The position numbers and the translations under genes were made by a program. This document shows positions 11,983 to 15,086 of a DNA stretch of 15,086 nt, in pieces. The notes beneath the pieces are model-generated. The model was not told where the DNA came from. It did no database searches and saw only the letters and a program-made list of their open reading frames with translations. Source of the DNA: Methylovirgula sp. (lineage in GTDB: Bacteria; Pseudomonadota; Alphaproteobacteria; Rhizobiales; Beijerinckiaceae); NCBI GenBank assembly GCA_030038595.1, contig JASHSW010000091.1, positions 1-15,086 of the forward strand. The letters run 5' to 3'. Position 1 is the stretch's first letter, and every line of letters starts with the position of its first letter.

Positions 11983-14697
11983 ATGGCTTCGCTCGACTCG
12001 TTCAAATGCCGCAAGAAACTTAACGTCGGCGGCAAGACCTATGAATATTTTTCGCTGAAAGCCGCGGAAAAGAACGGCCTTGCCGGGATCTCGCGCCTGC
12101 CGTTCTCGATGAAGGTGCTGCTCGAAAATCTGCTGCGCTACGAAGACGGGCGCTCGGTGACCAACGAAGACATCAAAGGGGTTGCCGAGTGGCTCGACAA
12201 CAAAGGCAAGATCGAGCGCGAGATCGCCTTCCGCCCGGCGCGGGTATTGATGCAGGATTTCACCGGCGTGCCGGCGGTGGTCGATCTTGCCGCGATGCGC
12301 GATGCGATGTTGAAGCTCGGCGGCGATCCGCAGAAGATCAACCCGCTCGTGCCCGTCGATCTCGTCATCGACCATTCGGTGATCGTCGATGCCTACGGCA
12401 GCGCCAAGGCGTTCAAGACCAATGTCGATCTCGAATACCAGCGCAACGGCGAGCGGTATCGATTTTTGAAATGGGGGCAGGGCTCGTTCGCCAATTTCCG
12501 CGTCGTGCCGCCCGGCACCGGCATTTGCCATCAGGTCAATCTCGAATATCTCGCCCAGACCGTTTGGACGCGGAAAGACAAGCGCGGCAACGCGACCATC
12601 GAGGTCGCCTATCCGGATTCGCTGGTCGGCACGGATTCGCACACGACCATGGTCAACGGCCTCTCGGTGCTCGGCTGGGGGGTCGGCGGCATCGAGGCGG
12701 AGGCCTGCATGCTCGGCCAGCCTCTCTCCATGCTGCTGCCGGAAGTGGTCGGTTTCAAACTGACCGGCGAATTGAAGGAGGGCGTGACCGCGACCGATCT
12801 CGTCCTGACCGTCACGCAGATGCTGCGCAGACAGGGGGTCGTGGGCAAGTTCGTCGAGTTCTACGGTCCCGGTCTCGCGCATCTCTCGCTTGCCGACCGC
12901 GCGACGATCGCCAACATGTCGCCGGAATACGGCGCGACCTGCGGCTTCTTCCCCGTGGACTCGGAGACGCTCGCTTATCTTGCGACCTCGGCGCGCGCGC
13001 CGGCGCGCATCGCGCTCGTCGAGAAATATGCCAAGGCGCAGGGCCTATTCCGCACGGCGGCGACGCCCGATCCGCTGTTCACCGATACGCTCGCCCTCGA
13101 CCTTGCCGATGTCGTTCCTTCGATGGCCGGGCCGAAACGGCCGGAAGGGCGCGTCGCACTCGACTCGGTTGCGGCGGGCTTCAAGACGGCGCTCGCTTCG
13201 GAATATAAGAAGAGCGCCGCTGGCGGGAAGCGCCATGCCGTGTCTGGCAGGAACTACGATCTCGGCCACGGCGACGTAGTGATCGCCGCGATCACGTCTT
13301 GTACCAACACGTCCAACCCGGACGTGCTGATCGGCGCCGGACTGCTGGCCCGCAACGCCGCCGCCAAGGGATTGTCGGCAAAGCCGTGGGTGAAAACCTC
13401 GCTCGCTCCGGGCAGCCAGGTGGTCGCGGAATATCTGCAAAATTCCGGATTGCAGAACGAACTTGATAAGCTTGGCTTCAATCTTGTCGGCTTTGGCTGC
13501 ACGACCTGCATCGGCAATTCCGGTCCGCTGCATCCGGAGATTTCCGACACGATCAACGAACACGGCATCGTCGCCGCCGCGGTGCTCTCCGGCAACCGCA
13601 ATTTCGAAGGCCGCGTCAGCCCCGACGTGCAGGCGAATTATCTGGCTTCTCCGCCGCTCGTCGTCGCTTACGCGCTGGCCGGCACGGTGACCAAAGATTT
13701 GACGCGCGAGCCGCTCGGCCAGGGCAAGTACGGCAAGCCCGTCTATCTGCGCGACATCTGGCCGAGTGCCAAAGAGATCAATAATTTCGTTGCAAAGTTC
13801 GTGACCAAAAAGATCTTCAAAGCGCGTTACGCCGACGTCTTCGAAGGCGACGCGCATTGGCGCAAGGTGAAAGTGCCGGCCGGCGAGACCTACCACTGGG
13901 ATATGGGCTCGACCTATGTGCAGAACCCGCCGTATTTCGACGGATTGAAGATCACCCCCGCGCCGATCGACGACATCGTCAACGCGCGCATCCTCGCCCT
14001 CTTCGGCGACAAGATCACGACCGACCACATCTCGCCGGCGGGCTCGATCAAAGCGGCTTCGCCGGCCGGCCGGTTCCTGCTCGAACGGCAGGTCTCGCAG
14101 GCCAATTTCAATCAATACGGAACGCGGCGCGGCAATCACGAGATCATGATGCGCGGCACGTTCGCCAATATCCGCATCAAAAACTTCATCATGACCCGGA
14201 TGGACGGCATGGTGCCCGAAGGCGGCATGACCAAACATTGGCCGGGCGGCGCCGAAATGCCGATCTACGACGCGGCGATGCAGTACCAGAGCGAAGGCGT
14301 GCCGCTGGTGGTCTTCGCCGGCGCCGAATACGGCAACGGCTCGTCGCGCGATTGGGCGGCGAAGGGCACGAAACTCTTGGGGGTGCGCGCGGTGATCGCC
14401 GAATCATTCGAGCGCATCCATCGCTCGAATCTGGTCGGCATGGGCGTATTGCCGCTGACCTTCGAGCCCGGCACGAGCTGGAAGTCGCTCGGGCTCAAGG
14501 GCGACGAAGAGGTCACGATCTACGGGCTCGGCAAGGAATTGAAGCCGCGCCAGAAGATGGAAGCAACCATCAAATATTCCGACGGCAGCGTGAGGAAAGT
14601 GCCGCTGCATTGCCGGATCGCCACCGAGGACGAACTCGGCTATTTTAACAACGGCGGCATCCTGCCCTATGTGCTACGCCAGCTCGCGGCGGCGTAG
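11983..14697 (+). CDS. acnA: Aconitate hydratase AcnA
   Basis: TCA-cycle enzyme interconverting citrate and isocitrate through a [4Fe-4S] cluster. The 904-residue protein has the usual AcnA/IRP1 length. It begins MASLDSFKCRKKLNVGGK; upstream in-frame codons (to 11920) lack homology. The cluster cysteines are Cys440 (SCTNTSNPDV) and Cys506 and Cys509 (GCTTCIGNSGP). DSHTTMVNGLSVLGWGVGG is another conserved active-site stretch. The swivel domain carries the substrate-binding YGNGSSRDWAAKG (783-795), including Arg789. The protein appears intact. It is divergent from ccmA, a neighbourhood also known in Bradyrhizobium. No strong Shine-Dalgarno is visible. Confidence 0.97.
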   Translation: MASLDSFKCRKKLNVGGKTYEYFSLKAAEKNGLAGISRLPFSMKVLLENLLRYEDGRSVTNEDIKGVAEWLDNKGKIEREIAFRPARVLMQDFTGVPAVVDLAAMRDAMLKLGGDPQKINPLVPVDLVIDHSVIVDAYGSAKAFKTNVDLEYQRNGERYRFLKWGQGSFANFRVVPPGTGICHQVNLEYLAQTVWTRKDKRGNATIEVAYPDSLVGTDSHTTMVNGLSVLGWGVGGIEAEACMLGQPLSMLLPEVVGFKLTGELKEGVTATDLVLTVTQMLRRQGVVGKFVEFYGPGLAHLSLADRATIANMSPEYGATCGFFPVDSETLAYLATSARAPARIALVEKYAKAQGLFRTAATPDPLFTDTLALDLADVVPSMAGPKRPEGRVALDSVAAGFKTALASEYKKSAAGGKRHAVSGRNYDLGHGDVVIAAITSCTNTSNPDVLIGAGLLARNAAAKGLSAKPWVKTSLAPGSQVVAEYLQNSGLQNELDKLGFNLVGFGCTTCIGNSGPLHPEISDTINEHGIVAAAVLSGNRNFEGRVSPDVQANYLASPPLVVAYALAGTVTKDLTREPLGQGKYGKPVYLRDIWPSAKEINNFVAKFVTKKIFKARYADVFEGDAHWRKVKVPAGETYHWDMGSTYVQNPPYFDGLKITPAPIDDIVNARILALFGDKITTDHISPAGSIKAASPAGRFLLERQVSQANFNQYGTRRGNHEIMMRGTFANIRIKNFIMTRMDGMVPEGGMTKHWPGGAEMPIYDAAMQYQSEGVPLVVFAGAEYGNGSSRDWAAKGTKLLGVRAVIAESFERIHRSNLVGMGVLPLTFEPGTSWKSLGLKGDEEVTIYGLGKELKPRQKMEATIKYSDGSVRKVPLHCRIATEDELGYFNNGGILPYVLRQLAAA

Positions 14698-14787
14698 GAA
14701 GCGTCGTGGACGGGCTCGATCCGCACGTCCAGGCGCTATCAATGTGATTCTTCCGACGCGGCTCGCCTGCAATGTTCCGTTGGTTTC

Positions 14788-14817
14788 TGGATGCGCGGGT
14801 CAAGCCTGCGCATGACG
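14788..14817. repeat. REP-like palindromic intergenic element
   Basis: The core ATGCGCGGG (14791-14799) and CCTGCGCAT (14805-14813) form a nine-pair stem with one G-U pair and a TCAAG loop, flanked by TGG and GACG. The layout (TGGAT, G/C stem, GGGTCAAGCC loop, ATGACG) matches a palindrome I know as widely dispersed between genes in Rhizobiales genomes. Only one copy is in this window, so its repeat nature is inferred from memory. Confidence 0.5.
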
Positions 14818-14868
14818 TACCATCTCTTGTTCTCCGTGCCCCGACCTGCTTAAAAGCCCGCCGAAAGC

Positions 14869-14873
14869 AGGAG
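14869..14873 (+). promoter_or_regulatory. Ribosome binding site of leuB
   Basis: AGGAG lies five bases before the ATG at 14879, a near-ideal Shine-Dalgarno that fixes the leuB start. Confidence 0.8.
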
Positions 14874-14878
14874 CAAAT

Positions 14879-15086
14879 ATGCCCATCTACAAGCTCTTCG
14901 TCCTTCCCGGCGACGGCATCGGCCCCGAAGTCATGGCGGAGGTCGAGAAAATCGCCGCCTTCTTTACAAAGGAAGGCACTGCCCGTTTCGAGATCGAGAA
15001 GGGCCTCGTCGGCGGCGCGGCCTATGATGCGAACGGCACGGCAATCAGCGAAGCCGACATGGCGCGCGCCGCGGTGGCCGACGCGA
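14879..15086 (+). CDS. leuB: 3-isopropylmalate dehydrogenase, 3'-truncated by the window edge
   Basis: Enzyme of leucine synthesis that oxidises and decarboxylates 3-isopropylmalate with NAD+. Only the first 69 codons are present. The N-terminus MPIYKLFVLPGDGIGPEVM carries the LPGDGIGPEV nucleotide-binding loop of the isocitrate/isopropylmalate dehydrogenase family. The following GLVGGAAYDANGTAIS resembles alphaproteobacterial LeuB rather than isocitrate dehydrogenase. The start is fixed by a strong AGGAG. It lies 181 bases after acnA on the same strand; leuC and leuD are not between them. Tartrate dehydrogenase-type relatives cannot be fully excluded from this fragment. Confidence 0.88.
   Translation, partial: MPIYKLFVLPGDGIGPEVMAEVEKIAAFFTKEGTARFEIEKGLVGGAAYDANGTAISEADMARAAVADA

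Larger units (their letters stand above)
14698..14878 (+). other. Spacer between acnA and leuB
   Basis: No gene is seen in these 181 bases. Past the acnA stop, TGGACG (14707-14712) pairs with CGTCCA (14726-14731). These are nested inside GCGTCG (14701-14706) pairing with CGACGC (14754-14759). This is a possible acnA 3'-end structure without a T-tract. A separate dispersed-repeat-like palindrome follows at 14788-14817. The spacer ends with the leuB ribosome binding site. Confidence 0.5.

Noticed and set aside
11617..12882. 421-codon open frame on the minus strand across the ccmA start and acnA
   Set aside because: It overlaps two clear genes, has no recognisable domain, and its composition fits an antisense shadow.
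13045..14238. 397-codon open frame antisense to acnA
   Set aside because: It lies wholly opposite the conserved aconitase core and shows no motif; it is a codon-bias shadow.

Overview
The window is high-GC core chromosome from an alphaproteobacterium, most likely of the order Hyphomicrobiales (Rhizobiales). The main signs are a ChvG/ChvI two-component pair followed by a short alphaproteobacterial-type HPr kinase and PTS proteins, an aconitase gene divergent from a ccmABCDG cytochrome c maturation operon, and an Ffh with the alphaproteobacterial C-terminus. I cannot fix the genus. No mobile element, CRISPR array, tRNA or rRNA is visible.

Layout. (1) 1-2967, plus strand: the 3' part of ffh (SRP GTPase), then rpsP, rimM and trmD. 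This is a co-transcribed translation and secretion block, but the rplS gene that commonly follows trmD is absent. (2) 2992-7437, minus strand, read right to left: chvI, chvG, hprK, a possible terminator, then EIIA-Man, HPr and yjbQ. An envelope-stress or acid-responsive two-component system is joined to a regulatory PTS branch. Several genes overlap by 1-4 bases (GTGA, ATGA, TGATG), which implies translational coupling. (3) 7688-8794: a HugZ-like FMN/heme protein on plus, convergent with a small XRE-type regulator on minus. (4) 8924-11863, minus strand: ccmA, ccmB, ccmC, ccmD, ccmG, covering heme export and handling plus periplasmic thiol reduction for cytochrome c assembly. (5) 11983-14697, plus: acnA, divergent from ccmA. 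(6) 14879-15086, plus: the first 69 codons of leuB.

How the parts work together. The centre is a regulatory cluster. ChvG senses the periplasm and phosphorylates ChvI. HprK would phosphorylate HPr on Ser63. HPr-His32 would receive phosphate from an EI encoded elsewhere and pass it to EIIA-Man His9. No sugar-transporting EIIB, EIIC or EIID is present, so this PTS is likely regulatory. The flanking genes are housekeeping.

I did not find a convincing undescribed system. The most useful leads are the coupling of yjbQ to the PTS genes, a rearranged gene order (no rplS after trmD, no pckA beside chvI, leuB directly after acnA), several inverted repeats at gene junctions, and a Glu at the catalytic Asp position of TrmD.
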